Assembly (NCBI GenBank): GCA_018971455.1
Contig: JAGXAV010000002.1
Location: forward strand, 1 to 31,548
Source: Rhodospirillales bacterium
GTDB lineage: Bacteria; Pseudomonadota; Alphaproteobacteria; Acetobacterales; Acetobacteraceae
DNA: 31,548 nt
Direction of reading: 5' to 3'
Shown here in pieces: positions 1 through 11,952 of this stretch (the first letter of the stretch is position 1; every line of letters starts with the position of its first letter). A model generated the notes under the pieces. That model was not told the DNA's origin, ran no database searches, and was given only the letters and a program-made list of their open reading frames with translations. The position numbers and the translations under genes are program-made.

Positions 1-158
1 CTTGCTCCGAACCCGCCGCTAAAGCCGAGATCGCCGTCGAAGTCGAACAGAACATCCGTTCCCCGATTGGCCTTCATGTTCGTCCAGCCAGCATTGACCC
101 CGACGCCCGCACCTGCATTGCCGATGATGCCGTCCGCGCCATTCAGGTCGGCAGTGGG
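1..158 (-). pseudogene. Truncated fragment of a glycine-rich protein, cut at the left edge
   Basis: On the minus strand one frame is open from the TGA at 161-159 to the window edge. It encodes about 52 residues with a protein-like composition: LNGADGIIGNAGAGVGVNAG, then WTNMKANRG and TDVLFDFDGDLGFSGGFGA. Alternating Gly and small or hydrophobic residues suggest a secreted or surface beta-rich protein, but I do not recognise the family. There is no convincing start: the only in-frame ATG is at 77 and lacks a ribosome-binding site. The open frame begins exactly at the IS-like motif at 154-176. The simplest reading is the 3' part of a gene whose 5' part was removed by an insertion or deletion. 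A chance open frame remains possible at this length. Confidence 0.35.
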
Positions 159-176
159 TCAGTTTGATCCGCTCTG
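154..176. mobile_element. Possible relic of an insertion-sequence end
   Basis: The stretch GTGGGTCAGTTTGATCCGC resembles the repeated 'gtgggtcaattt/gatcaaattgacccac' terminal sequences I associate with IS21-type elements. It sits at the junction between a truncated gene frame on its left and scrambled coding remnants on its right. No transposase is present in the window, so only an end or a scar would remain. This is an inference from resemblance, and no second copy is visible here. Confidence 0.25.
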
Positions 177-234
177 AATAAAATCCTAGTCGGTTCCGCT
201 TTGGTCGCACGCCTGGACGTGGCATAATTCATAC

Positions 235-520
235 ATGGCACTCAAACGCACCCCACGCCCGCGCGACCCGGTCCAGCTTGGCAAGCTGATGGTCGATATC
301 GCGACCGACGCCGCGCCAGCCAGCTCGAAGCCCTCCTCGCCGAGCCCGCCACCGTCGAACTCCTCGCTGGCGTCCCGCAGGCCGCGCGCATCCTGCGCCC
401 GCTCTGCCGCATGCTGGGAATACGCCCGGCCGCCATCCCGCCCGCGCTGGCCCGCGGCGCCCCCGGCCTCCAGGCCGCGCTGGCCGCCGCCCCCCCGCGC
501 CTTCGCGAATCCTGTCTGAA
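235..520 (+). pseudogene. Frame-disrupted remnant of small hypothetical gene(s)
   Basis: The frame from the ATG at 235 opens with KRTPRPRDPVQLGKLMVDIA, which resembles the start of a small 'RPRDPxQLxKLxVDIATG' protein common in alphaproteobacteria. After about residue 23 it degenerates into a Pro/Ser/Arg-rich shadow frame. At about position 303 the protein-like signal moves to the +2 frame: QLEALLAEPATVELLAGVPQ, then AARILRPLCRMLGI. That part resembles the C-terminal region of other small hypothetical proteins often found near transposase genes. The result looks like either one frameshifted gene or two fragments joined by a deletion. The +2 frame runs on without a stop past the end of lpd, as expected for a decayed gene. 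Family assignment is from memory. Confidence 0.4.
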
Positions 521-591
521 AGGCGGCCGCCGGCCCGCGTCGCTATTGTTGCGACATCACAACATAATCGGCCAACCGGATCGCCCCGCCC
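521..591. other. Short intergenic stretch downstream of lpd
   Basis: This stretch lies just past the lpd stop codon, in the direction of lpd transcription. It holds a 10-bp GC palindrome (GGCGGCCGCC, about 522-531) and a weak inverted repeat TGTTG...CAACA (about 546-563). Neither is followed by a clear T-run on the minus strand, so I do not call an intrinsic terminator. Confidence 0.3.
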
Positions 592-1983
592 TCAGATGTG
601 CAGCGCCCGGCCCGCCACCGCCAGCGCCGCTTCCTTCACCGCCTCGTTGAGGCTGGGGTGCGCGTGGCAGGTGCGCGCCACATCCTCCGCACTCGCGCCG
701 AACTCCATGGCGGTGGCTAGCTCGGCGATCAGCGTGCCGGCATCGGGGCCGAGGATATGCGCGCCGAGAATGCGGTCCGTGGTCTTGTCGGCGAGGATCT
801 TCACGAAGCCATCCGTGTCGCCCATGGCCCGCGCGCGGCCATTCGCGGTGAAGGGGAATTTGCCAACGTTGTAGGCAATGCCGGCGGCCTTCAGCTGCTC
901 CTCGGTCTGGCCGATCGAAGCAACCTCGGGCCAGGTGTACACCACCCCCGGAATGACGTCGTAATTCACATGCCCGGCCTGCCCGGCGAGGATTTCGGCG
1001 AGCGCGACGCCCTCTTCCTCCGCCTTGTGGGCCAGCATGGGGCCTGCGATGACGTCGCCGATGGCGTAGATGCCGGCGACATTGGTGGCGAAATGCGCGT
1101 CCGTGCGCACGCGGCCGCGCTCGTCGGTGGCAACACCCGCGGCGTCGAGGCCGAGGGCGGCGGTGTAGGCGCGCCGGCCGATGGCCAGCAGGACCACATC
1201 GGCCTTGAGCGTCTCGCCAGCGCCGCCCTTGGCCGGTTCGAGGGTGAGGGTGACGCCGTCGGGCGATGTCACCGCCCCGGTCACCTTGGTCGAGAGGCGG
1301 AACTTGATGCCCTGCTTGCCCAGGATGCGCTCGAACTGCCGGCCGATCTCGCGGTCCATGGTCGGCACGGTGTGGTCGAGGAATTCCACCACGGTGACTT
1401 CGGCGCCCAGCCGGCGCCACACGCTGCCGAGCTCGAGGCCGATATAGCCGCCGCCGATCACCACCAGATGTCCGGGCACGGCGTCGAGTTCGAGCCCGCC
1501 GGTGGAGGTGACGATCTGCTTTTCGTCCACCGCCACGCCGGCCAGCGGCACGCTCTCGCTGCCGGTCGCGATCACGATGTTCTTCGTTCCGTACTCGGTG
1601 CCGTCCACCACGACGCGGCCGGCCCCGGCGATGCGGCCCTCGCCCTTCAGCCAGGTGACCTTGTTCTTCTTGAACAGGAATTCCACGCCCTTGACGTTGG
1701 CCGACACCACCTCGCCCTTGCGCGCCTGCATGCGGGCGAGATCGAGCGTCACGTCGCTCACCACCACGCCGTGCTCGGCCAGGGCATGCGTCGCCGTGTG
1801 GAAATTCTCCGAGGATTGCAGCAGCGCCTTGGAGGGAATGCAGCCGACATTGAGGCAGGTGCCGCCGAGGGTCGCGCGCTTCTCCACGCAGGCCACCTTC
1901 ATGCCAAGCTGGGCGGCGCGGATCGCGCACACATAGCCGCCGGGCCCGGCGCCGATGATGATGACGTCAAAATTTTCGCTCAT
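592..1983 (-). CDS. lpd: Dihydrolipoyl dehydrogenase (E3 of 2-oxoglutarate dehydrogenase)
   Basis: FAD enzyme that re-oxidises dihydrolipoyl groups on the E2 subunit with NAD+; cytosolic. The 463-residue protein has the N-terminal FAD-binding motif GAGPGG (11-16), the redox-active disulfide in GGTCLNVGCIPSK (C43, C48), an NAD-binding GGGYIG in the middle, a second FAD motif around YAIGDV, and the C-terminal catalytic pair in HPSLNE (H442, E447). Length and motif order are normal. It is the last gene of the mdh-sucCDAB-lpd operon, starting three bases after the sucB stop, so it most likely serves the 2-oxoglutarate dehydrogenase complex. It could also serve other lipoyl complexes if the genome has no second E3. 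Confidence 0.97.
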   Translation of the reverse strand: MSENFDVIIIGAGPGGYVCAIRAAQLGMKVACVEKRATLGGTCLNVGCIPSKALLQSSENFHTATHALAEHGVVVSDVTLDLARMQARKGEVVSANVKGVEFLFKKNKVTWLKGEGRIAGAGRVVVDGTEYGTKNIVIATGSESVPLAGVAVDEKQIVTSTGGLELDAVPGHLVVIGGGYIGLELGSVWRRLGAEVTVVEFLDHTVPTMDREIGRQFERILGKQGIKFRLSTKVTGAVTSPDGVTLTLEPAKGGAGETLKADVVLLAIGRRAYTAALGLDAAGVATDERGRVRTDAHFATNVAGIYAIGDVIAGPMLAHKAEEEGVALAEILAGQAGHVNYDVIPGVVYTWPEVASIGQTEEQLKAAGIAYNVGKFPFTANGRARAMGDTDGFVKILADKTTDRILGAHILGPDAGTLIAELATAMEFGASAEDVARTCHAHPSLNEAVKEAALAVAGRALHI

Positions 1984-1986
1984 GGC

Positions 1987-3225
1987 CTACAACCCCAGCA
2001 GCAGGCGGCGCGGATCCTCCACACCTTCCTTGACCCGCACGAGGAAGGAGACAGCCTCCTTGCCGTCCACGATGCGGTGATCATAGGAGAGCGCCAGATA
2101 CATCATCGGCCGGATTTCGACCTTGCCGCCGATCGCCATCGGGCGGTCCTGGATCTTGTGCATGCCCAGAATGCCGGATTGCGGCGGGTTGAGGATGGGC
2201 GTGGACATCAGGCTGCCATAGACGCCGCCATTGGTGATGCTGAACGTGCCGCCGGAGAGCTCGTCGAGCTTGAGCTGTCCGTCGCGCGCGCGGCGGCCGA
2301 AATCGCCGATCGTCTTCTCGATATCGGCAAAGCCCATCCGCTCGACGTTGCGGATCACCGGCACCACCAGCCCGTTCGCGCCGCCGACGGCGATGCCCAT
2401 GTGGATGAAGTGCTTGTAGACGATGTCCTCGCCATCGATCTCGGCGTTGACGGCGGGAAATTCCTGCAGGGCGGCGACGCAGGCGCGCACGAAGAACGAC
2501 ATGAAGCCGAGGCGGACGCCGCCATGCTTCTTCTCGAAGGCGTCCTTGTATTCGCTGCGCAGCGCCATCGCGGCCGACATGTCCACCTCGTTGAAGGTGG
2601 TCAGCATGGCGGCATTGTTCTGCGCCTCCTTCAGCCGGACGGCGATGGTGCGCCGCAGCCGCGTCATGCGCACGCGCTCCTCGCCCGGCTCGGCGTCGCG
2701 GGCGGGTTTCGCGGGGGCGGCGGCGGGGGCCGCGGCCGGGCGGTCGAGGAAGGCCAGCACGTCGCCCTTGGTCACGCGGCCATCCTTGCCGGAGCCGGCG
2801 CCGATCTCGCTCGCGGGCACGCCGCGCTCGGCGAGCAGCTGGGCGGCCGCCGGGAAGGGGGCGTGGCCCGCCGCGATGTCGGCCGGGGGGGTGGCGGGGC
2901 GGGCGACCGGGCCGGAGGTGGTGGGTGGCGGATTGACGCCAGCGGGCGGGTTGGCCGCCGGGCGCTCATGCGTCACCGGCCGGGCGCCGGCTTCGGCCAC
3001 CATGCCGAGCAGGGCGCCGACCGCCACCTCCGCCCCGTCGGGGGCGAGGATCTCGCTCAGCGTGCCGGCGACGGGCGCGCCGACCTCCACCGTCACCTTG
3101 TCGGTTTCCAGCTCGACCAGCGGCTCATCGGCCGCGACGGTCTCGCCGGCCTTCTTGATCCAGCGCGCCACCGTGGCCGTTGTCACACTCTCACCCAGCG
3201 TGGGCACTTTGATTTCGGTCGCCAT
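1987..3225 (-). CDS. sucB: Dihydrolipoyllysine-residue succinyltransferase (E2 of 2-oxoglutarate dehydrogenase)
   Basis: Core subunit of the 2-oxoglutarate dehydrogenase complex; it transfers the succinyl group from the lipoyl arm to CoA. The 412-residue protein begins with a single lipoyl domain whose modified lysine is K43 in [10 protein letters not shown] Pro/Ala-rich linker (about 80-115) follows, then a peripheral-subunit-binding domain ending in [12 protein letters not shown], a second Ala/Pro linker, and the catalytic domain with SYDHRIVDG near the C-terminus (H383, D387). One lipoyl domain and this length are typical of SucB rather than pyruvate E2. It starts 38 bases after the sucA stop and is followed three bases later by lpd. 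Confidence 0.97.
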   Translation of the reverse strand: MATEIKVPTLGESVTTATVARWIKKAGETVAADEPLVELETDKVTVEVGAPVAGTLSEILAPDGAEVAVGALLGMVAEAGARPVTHERPAANPPAGVNPPPTTSGPVARPATPPADIAAGHAPFPAAAQLLAERGVPASEIGAGSGKDGRVTKGDVLAFLDRPAAAPAAAPAKPARDAEPGEERVRMTRLRRTIAVRLKEAQNNAAMLTTFNEVDMSAAMALRSEYKDAFEKKHGGVRLGFMSFFVRACVAALQEFPAVNAEIDGEDIVYKHFIHMGIAVGGANGLVVPVIRNVERMGFADIEKTIGDFGRRARDGQLKLDELSGGTFSITNGGVYGSLMSTPILNPPQSGILGMHKIQDRPMAIGGKVEIRPMMYLALSYDHRIVDGKEAVSFLVRVKEGVEDPRRLLLGL

Positions 3226-3263
3226 GGCGGCAGGTCCAGTCCTTCAGGTGGTCGGTCTAAACG

Positions 3264-6146
<2,883 letters not shown>

Positions 6147-6281
6147 GCTCACTTCCTCATCCGATCGCGGCGCACCCGCGCGCCATGGTGGCCTTACCAC
6201 CCGCCGCATTAACATAGGATATCCGCCGCGCGCGCCAGCATGGCACGGCGGCGGTCCCCTCGCCCCTGTCCAGCGCCGGCT
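6147..6281. other. sucD-sucA intergenic region, sucA-proximal part
   Basis: No gene is recognised here. The minus strand carries the sucA ribosome-binding site (GAGGAAG, about 6151-6157). An in-frame upstream extension of sucA is open, but it is Arg/Pro-rich and unlike the family. Positions 6269-6281 look like a partial unit of the adjacent 38-bp repeat array. Confidence 0.5.
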
Positions 6282-6419
6282 GCATAGGCCGGCGCTCTTC
6301 ACCTATCATCACGCCGGCGGCATAGGCCGGCGCTCTTCACCTATCATCACACCGGCCGCATAGGCTGGCGCTCTTCGCTTATCGTCGCACCAGCTGCATG
6401 GGCCGGCGCCCTTCGCCTA
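6282..6419. repeat. 38-bp tandem repeat array between sucD and sucA
   Basis: Three full 38-bp units start with GCATAGGCCGGCGCTCTTC or a variant: 6282-6319, 6320-6357 and 6358-6395. A fourth, partial unit (6396-6419) runs into the sucD stop codon. Units 1 and 2 are almost identical; units 3 and 4 are progressively diverged. The CTA at offset 22-24 of units 1, 2 and 4 is, in unit 4, the sucD TAG stop read on the plus strand, so the array looks like successive duplication of the sucD 3' end. In units 1 and 2 GCCGGCG near the start can pair with (C)GCCGGC at the end, giving a small hairpin in the transcript. The unit length is not a multiple of three and no frame is conserved, so it is non-coding. 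Confidence 0.9.
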
Positions 6420-7292
6420 GCCCCGCAGCGCCTTCACCATGACACTGCCCAGCGCCGCCGGGCTGTCGGCAATGTGGATGCCGGCCTCGCGCATCGCCTC
6501 GAACTTGGCCGCCGCCGTGTCGCGCCCGCCGCTGATCACTGCGCCGGCATGGCCCATCCGCCGGCCGGGAGGCGCCGTGGCGCCGGCGATGAAGCCGACC
6601 ATCGGCTTCTTCACCTTGTTGCGGGCAACGAACTCGGCGGCGTCGATCTCGCTCTGCCCGCCGATCTCGCCGATCATGATGATCGCCTGGGTCTCCTCAT
6701 CGGCGAGGAACATCTCCAGCACCTCGATGAAGTCGGTGCCCTTCACCGGGTCGCCGCCGATGCCGACGCAGCTGCTCTGGCCGAGCCCGGCGGCCGTGGT
6801 CTGCGCCACCGCCTCGTATGTCAGCGTGCCCGAGCGCGAGACGATGCCGATGCGCCCGCGGCGGTGGATATGCCCCGGCATGATGCCGATCTTGCAGGCA
6901 TCCGGCGTGATCACGCCCGGGCAGTTCGGCCCGATCAGGCGGGAGCGGGACCCGTCGAGGGCGCGCTTCACCCGCACCATGTCGAGCACCGGAATGCCCT
7001 CGGTGATGCAGACGATGAGCGGGATCTCGGCGTCGATCGCCTCCAGGATGGCGTCCGCGGCAAAGGGCGGCGGCACGTAGATGCCGGTGGCCGTGGCGCC
7101 GGTGCGTACTACCGCCTCGGCCACCGTGTCGAACACCGGCAGGCCGAGATGGGTGGTGCCGCCCTTGCCGGGGGTCACGCCGCCCATCACCTTGGTGCCG
7201 TAGGCGATCGCCTGCTCGGAATGGAAGGTGCCCTGCGCGCCGGTGAAGCCCTGGGTGATCACCCGTGTATTGGCATCGACGAGAACAGCCAT
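6417..7292 (-). CDS. sucD: Succinyl-CoA synthetase alpha subunit
   Basis: Nucleotide-dependent succinate-CoA ligase subunit that binds CoA and carries the phosphohistidine; works with SucC. The 291-residue protein has the N-terminal CoA-binding Rossmann fold ([15 protein letters not shown], 16-30), [10 protein letters not shown] (121-130), [12 protein letters not shown] (177-188) and the active-site histidine H248 in [17 protein letters not shown] codon lies one codon upstream, but the ATG at 7292 is preferred because AGGAGG stands seven bases before it. The start overlaps the sucC stop by one base (TGATG), indicating translational coupling. The stop lies at the edge of the 38-bp repeat array. 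Confidence 0.97.
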   Translation of the reverse strand: MAVLVDANTRVITQGFTGAQGTFHSEQAIAYGTKVMGGVTPGKGGTTHLGLPVFDTVAEAVVRTGATATGIYVPPPFAADAILEAIDAEIPLIVCITEGIPVLDMVRVKRALDGSRSRLIGPNCPGVITPDACKIGIMPGHIHRRGRIGIVSRSGTLTYEAVAQTTAAGLGQSSCVGIGGDPVKGTDFIEVLEMFLADEETQAIIMIGEIGGQSEIDAAEFVARNKVKKPMVGFIAGATAPPGRRMGHAGAVISGGRDTAAAKFEAMREAGIHIADSPAALGSVMVKALRG

Positions 7293-8487
7293 CACGCGGC
7301 CTCCTGCACGGCCTTGACCACTTTTTCAGCGGCATCGGCGAGGTTGTCGGCCGAGATGATCGGCAATCCGGATTTGGCCATGATCTCCTTGCCCAGCGCC
7401 ACGTTGGTGCCCTCGAGACGCACCACCAGCGGCACGCTGAGCGAGACCTCGCGCGCGGCGGCCACCACGCCTTCGGCGATCACGTCGCAGCGCATGATGC
7501 CGCCGAAGATGTTGACCAGGATGCCCTCCACATGGGGGTCGGACAGGATGATCTTGAACGCCGCCGTCACGCGCTCCTTGGTGGCGCCGCCGCCGACATC
7601 GAGGAAGTTGGCGGGGGAGGAGCCATAGAGCTTGATGATGTCCATGGTTGCCATGGCCAGGCCCGCGCCGTTGACCATGCAGCCGATGACGCCGTCGAGC
7701 GCCACGTAGTTCAGGCTGTGCCGGGCGGCCTCCAGCTCCTTGGGGTCCTCCTCGGCCTCGTCGCGCAGCTTCTCCACCTCGGGGTGGCGATAGAGCGCGT
7801 TGTCGTCGAAGCTCATCTTGGCGTCCAGCGCCACCACATCGCCCGCACCCGTCACCACCAGCGGGTTGATTTCCACGATGGCGCAGTCGAGATCGACGAA
7901 GGCCTTGTACAGGGCTTCGACGAAGCGGCCGAAGGCGGCGATCTGCCGGCCCTTCAGCCCGAGCGCGAAGCCGAGCTTGCGGGCATGGAACGGCCACACC
8001 CCGGCCGCCGGATCGATGGCGACGCGAAGGATCTTCTCGGGATGGTGCTCGGCCACCTCCTCGATCTCCATGCCGCCCTCGGTGGAGGCCATGATCGTCA
8101 CCCGCGCGGTGGCGCGATCGACCAGCAGCGAGAGATAGAGCTCGCGCGCGATATCGCAGCCGGCCTCGACATAGACGCGGTTGACGCGCCGGCCGGCCGG
8201 CCCGGTCTGCTTGGTGACCAGCGTATGGCCGATCATCGCCTCGGCGGCGGCGCGCACCTCGTCGGCCGATCTGGCCAGCCGCACGCCGCCCTTGCCCTGC
8301 GCGTCATCGGCAAAGCGCCCGGCGCCGCGGCCGCCGGCATGGATCTGCGATTTCACCACATAGACCGGCCCGGGCAGCTTGCCGGCCGCCGCCGCGGCTT
8401 CGTCCGGCGTCCAGGCGACATGGCCGTCGAGCACGGCGACGCCGTAGGTCTTCAGCAGTTCCTTGGCCTGGTATTCGTGAATATTCA

Positions 8488-8488
<1 letters not shown>
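7292..8488 (-). CDS. sucC: Succinyl-CoA synthetase beta subunit
   Basis: ATP-grasp subunit of succinate-CoA ligase; binds nucleotide and succinate and determines nucleotide choice. The 398-residue protein starts [17 protein letters not shown], as is usual for SucC. It carries the ATP-grasp signature [19 protein letters not shown], the metal-binding stretch [21 protein letters not shown], and the conserved [15 protein letters not shown] near the C-terminus. The start overlaps the mdh stop by one base (TAATG) and the stop overlaps the sucD start (TGATG), so mdh, sucC and sucD form a tightly coupled translational unit. Confidence 0.97.
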
Positions 8489-9605
<1,117 letters not shown>

Positions 9606-10805
9606 TCAGGTCAGGTGCGGCAGCTCCAGATAGGCCTGGCTCTGCATCTCCTCCAGTCGCGAGGCGGTGCGCTCGAAGGCGCGGGCGCCCTCGCCGCGCT
9701 GGTAGAGCTGATCGGGCATCGCCTCGGCGGAGGCGACCAATTTCACACGATGATCATAAAGCGCATCGATCAGCACGATGAACCGCCGCGCCTCGTCGTA
9801 ATTGTCGGGCGACAGGCGTGGCACGCCGTCCAGCACGAGGGCGTGGAAATGCGTCGCCAGCGCCAGGTAGTCGCCCGGCCCCAGCGGCATGCCGCACAGC
9901 GCATGAAAGTCGAACCGCGCCACGCCTTCGGCGGCCAGCGGCACCACCACCTTACGCCCGGTGACGATCAGCGTCGCCGCCCGCGCCGGCGCGTGGCCGG
10001 TCAAGGCGGCGAAGGCGCCATCGAGCGCGCGCTCGGCGCGCCGGTCGGCCGGCACGTGCCAGGTCGCCATGCCGTGCAGGCGGGCGCGGCGGTAATCCCG
10101 CCCCGCCTCGATCGCCAGCACGTCGAGATTCTGCTTGATCAGCGCGATGAACGGCAGGAACGCGTCCCGCCCCGGCTGGCCCCGGAACAGATCGTCCGGC
10201 GCCGTGTTCGACGTCGCCACGACCACCACCCCGCGCTCGAAAAGTGCTTCGAACAGCCGGCCGAGGATCATCGCATCGGCGATGTCGTTGACCTGGAACT
10301 CGTCGAAGCAGAGCAGCGCCGCCTCGCCGGCGATGGCGTCGGCGAGCGGCGGAATGGGGTCGTCGGCGCCGGGATTGGCCTGCCGCCAGGCGAAGATGCG
10401 GGCATGGGCATCCTGCATGAAGCGATGGAAATGAATGCGCCGCTTGCGCCGGACGTCGGCGGTGGCGAAGAACAGGTCCATCAGCATGGATTTGCCGCGG
10501 CCGACCTCGCCCATCAGGTACAGCCCGTTGGCGCGCGCGTCGTCGGCTCACTCGGCCGGCTTGCGGCGCAGAAAGCGGGCGAGCAGGCCGGATCGCGCGC
10601 GGGCCGGCATCGGCTCGGGATCGTAGCCGCGCAGCTTCAGCCACAGCCCCTGCAGCCGCTCGGCGGCCATCAGCTGGGCGGGGTCGGCGGCCAGATGTCC
10701 CTCGGCGACGCGCGCGCGATAGGCCGGCAACGGTCCTTCGGCACGCACCGCCGGGGCGAGCGGCGCGGGGTCGGTGGTGGGGGGGGCGGGGGAGAGCGCG
10801 TCCAT
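9606..10805 (-). pseudogene. zapE: ZapE/AFG1-type ATPase gene broken by an in-frame TGA
   Basis: ZapE (AFG1/LACE1 family) is a P-loop ATPase linked to cell division and membrane-protein quality control. The frame reads from the ATG at 10805 for 85 residues, stops at a TGA (10550-10548), and continues open in the same frame to 9606. The first part matches the family N-terminus (GPLPAYRARVAEGHLAADPA, QLMAAERLQGLWL). The second part has Walker A in GEVGRGKSMLMD, FHRFMQDAHARI, Walker B in LLCFDEFQVNDIADAM, and the sensor region VVVVATSNTAPDDLF. The stop falls in the usually variable linker just before GLYLMGEVGRGKS, and total length without it (about 399 codons) fits the family. The only in-frame ATG after the stop is at 10514, within the Walker A region. 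It is either a nonsense mutation or a base-calling error; the start codon has no strong ribosome-binding site. Confidence 0.85.
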
Positions 10806-10838
10806 GCGGGGTCGCGATTAGCCTGATTTTCTGCCAAG

Positions 10839-10867
10839 TGGAACCGTCCGGGCGCCGGCGCTATATT
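10839..10867 (+). promoter_or_regulatory. Candidate promoter for the 2OG-Fe(II) oxygenase
   Basis: A TATATT hexamer at 10862-10867 stands out in GC-rich DNA, with TGGAAC 17 bases upstream as a weak -35. It lies 25 bases before the oxygenase ATG at 10893, within the 87-bp divergent gap facing zapE. The -10 is also flanked by GGCGC and GCGCC, forming a small dyad. Confidence 0.35.
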
Positions 10868-10892
10868 GGCGCCACTGCCGAGGACCCGCCCC

Positions 10893-11525
10893 ATGATCGA
10901 ACTGGACTATGCGGCACTGGCGGCCCTGCCGGTCGCCGAGACGCCGTTCCGCCATATCGTGCTGCGCCATTTCGTGCCGCCGGCCGCGCTGGCCGAGGTG
11001 GTGGCTGGCGTGCCGCCGATCGCCCGCGGCGGCTCCTTCCCGACCGGCTCGCTGCGCCTCGGGCCGGCCGCCAGGGCGCTGATCGAGGAGCTCGAGGGCC
11101 CGCGCTTCCGCGCGGCCGTTGCGGAGAAATTCGACCTCGACCTCGACCAGGCGCCGACCATGGTGACGCTGCGCGGGCGTTCGCGCGAGAAGGATGGGCG
11201 CATCCACTGCGACTCCACCGCCAAGCGCGTCACCGTGCTGCTCTACCTCAACCAGGCCCAGGAGTCCTGGGCGCGGCAGGAGGGCTGCTTGCGCCTGTTG
11301 CGCGGCCCGTCCGATATCGAGAATTATGCGGTCGAGGTGCCGCCGGTGGACGGCACGCTGCTGATCTTCCCCAATGGTCCGAACACCTGGCACGGCCACC
11401 GGCAATTCGTCGGCCCGCGCACCGTGGTGCAGCTCAATTACATGACCGAGGACAGCGCGGCCCGGTCCGAGTTGCGCCGCCACCGCATCTCCGCCTTCCT
11501 CAAACGCCTGGCGCCGGCAGCCTGA
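10893..11525 (+). CDS. 2-oxoglutarate/Fe(II)-dependent oxygenase family protein
   Basis: The predicted 210-residue protein has a double-stranded beta-helix fold, and its substrate is not known. The iron-binding triad is readable: H106 and D108 in GRIHCDSTAKRVTVLLYLN, and a distal His in NTWHGH (H167 or H169). R176 in GPRTVVQLNYM is placed to bind the 2-oxoglutarate carboxylate. Length and motif spacing resemble the prolyl-hydroxylase-like small oxygenases (2OG-FeII_Oxy_3). The frame extends upstream to 10866, but the ATG at 10893 follows a GAGG and begins a family-like N-terminus (MIELDYAALAALPV). It is divergent from zapE and its last 26 bases overlap a convergent small ORF. Confidence 0.8.
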   Translation: MIELDYAALAALPVAETPFRHIVLRHFVPPAALAEVVAGVPPIARGGSFPTGSLRLGPAARALIEELEGPRFRAAVAEKFDLDLDQAPTMVTLRGRSREKDGRIHCDSTAKRVTVLLYLNQAQESWARQEGCLRLLRGPSDIENYAVEVPPVDGTLLIFPNGPNTWHGHRQFVGPRTVVQLNYMTEDSAARSELRRHRISAFLKRLAPAA

Positions 11526-11730
11526 AGCCGCCCTGCGGCGCGCCCGGCAGGCGGCGGCGCGCGCCCGGCCGCGGTACCGGGCGGGGCTGCGGCGCACCCA
11601 CGCGCAGCCGCATGGCGGGCGGCACGCCGAATTGCGGGTCCCGGCCGAGAAACAGCGCCTCGATCACCGCGCGCGGCGCGCCCAGGGCGAACGCGTCGGA
11701 CTCGTACAATTCCTTGATAAGCTGTGCCAT
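11500..11730 (-). CDS. Small hypothetical protein, Pro/Arg-rich C-terminus
   Basis: This ORF encodes 76 residues starting MAQLIKELYESDAFALGAPR. I do not recognise a family. The first about 45 residues look like a folded, coding-biased segment with G/C at third positions. The C-terminus is rich in Pro, Arg and Gly and overlaps the end of the oxygenase gene tail-to-tail. An AGGA lies close to the ATG at 11730 (spacing only three bases). The frame is open upstream to 11871, so a longer product of up to 123 residues is possible. Those extra codons run into the AT-rich intergenic segment, which makes the short form more likely. Confidence 0.5.
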   Translation of the reverse strand: MAQLIKELYESDAFALGAPRAVIEALFLGRDPQFGVPPAMRLRVGAPQPRPVPRPGARRRLPGAPQGGFRLPAPGV

Positions 11731-11952
11731 ATGTCCTGCCGCGTCCTTGTCGCTGCGGTCGTTCCTCGATCCGCCGGACGCCGCCCCAAGCGGCACCCGA
11801 CACGCCTCAAATCGCAGATTTTCCATCAAGGTTATGTTAAGAAACGCCAATTGCGGTAAAATTAACAACAATCTCGATTATTGGGACGTTTCTCCGCCCT
11901 TGCCGCCGCGACCCACCCTGCGCACACTCCGCCGGCACAAACGGAGTGGAGC
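11731..11952. promoter_or_regulatory. Divergent AT-rich intergenic segment, likely promoters
   Basis: Between the small minus-strand ORF and the plus-strand dehydrogenase is a stretch that is unusually AT-rich for this genome (about 11805-11885, including GGTAAAATTAACAACAATC). AT-rich islands like this usually mark promoters in GC-rich genomes. TAAAAT (11857-11862) could be a -10 for the dehydrogenase, but no good -35 is evident. No gene is seen. Confidence 0.35.

Noticed and set aside
6147..6302. 52-residue N-terminal extension of SucA
   Set aside because: The extension is Arg/Pro-rich and unlike the family, its first bases run into the repeat array, and a good ribosome-binding site stands just before the ATG at 6146.
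6282..6419. CRISPR array
   Set aside because: The 38-bp units are directly contiguous with no unique spacers, and no cas genes are present.
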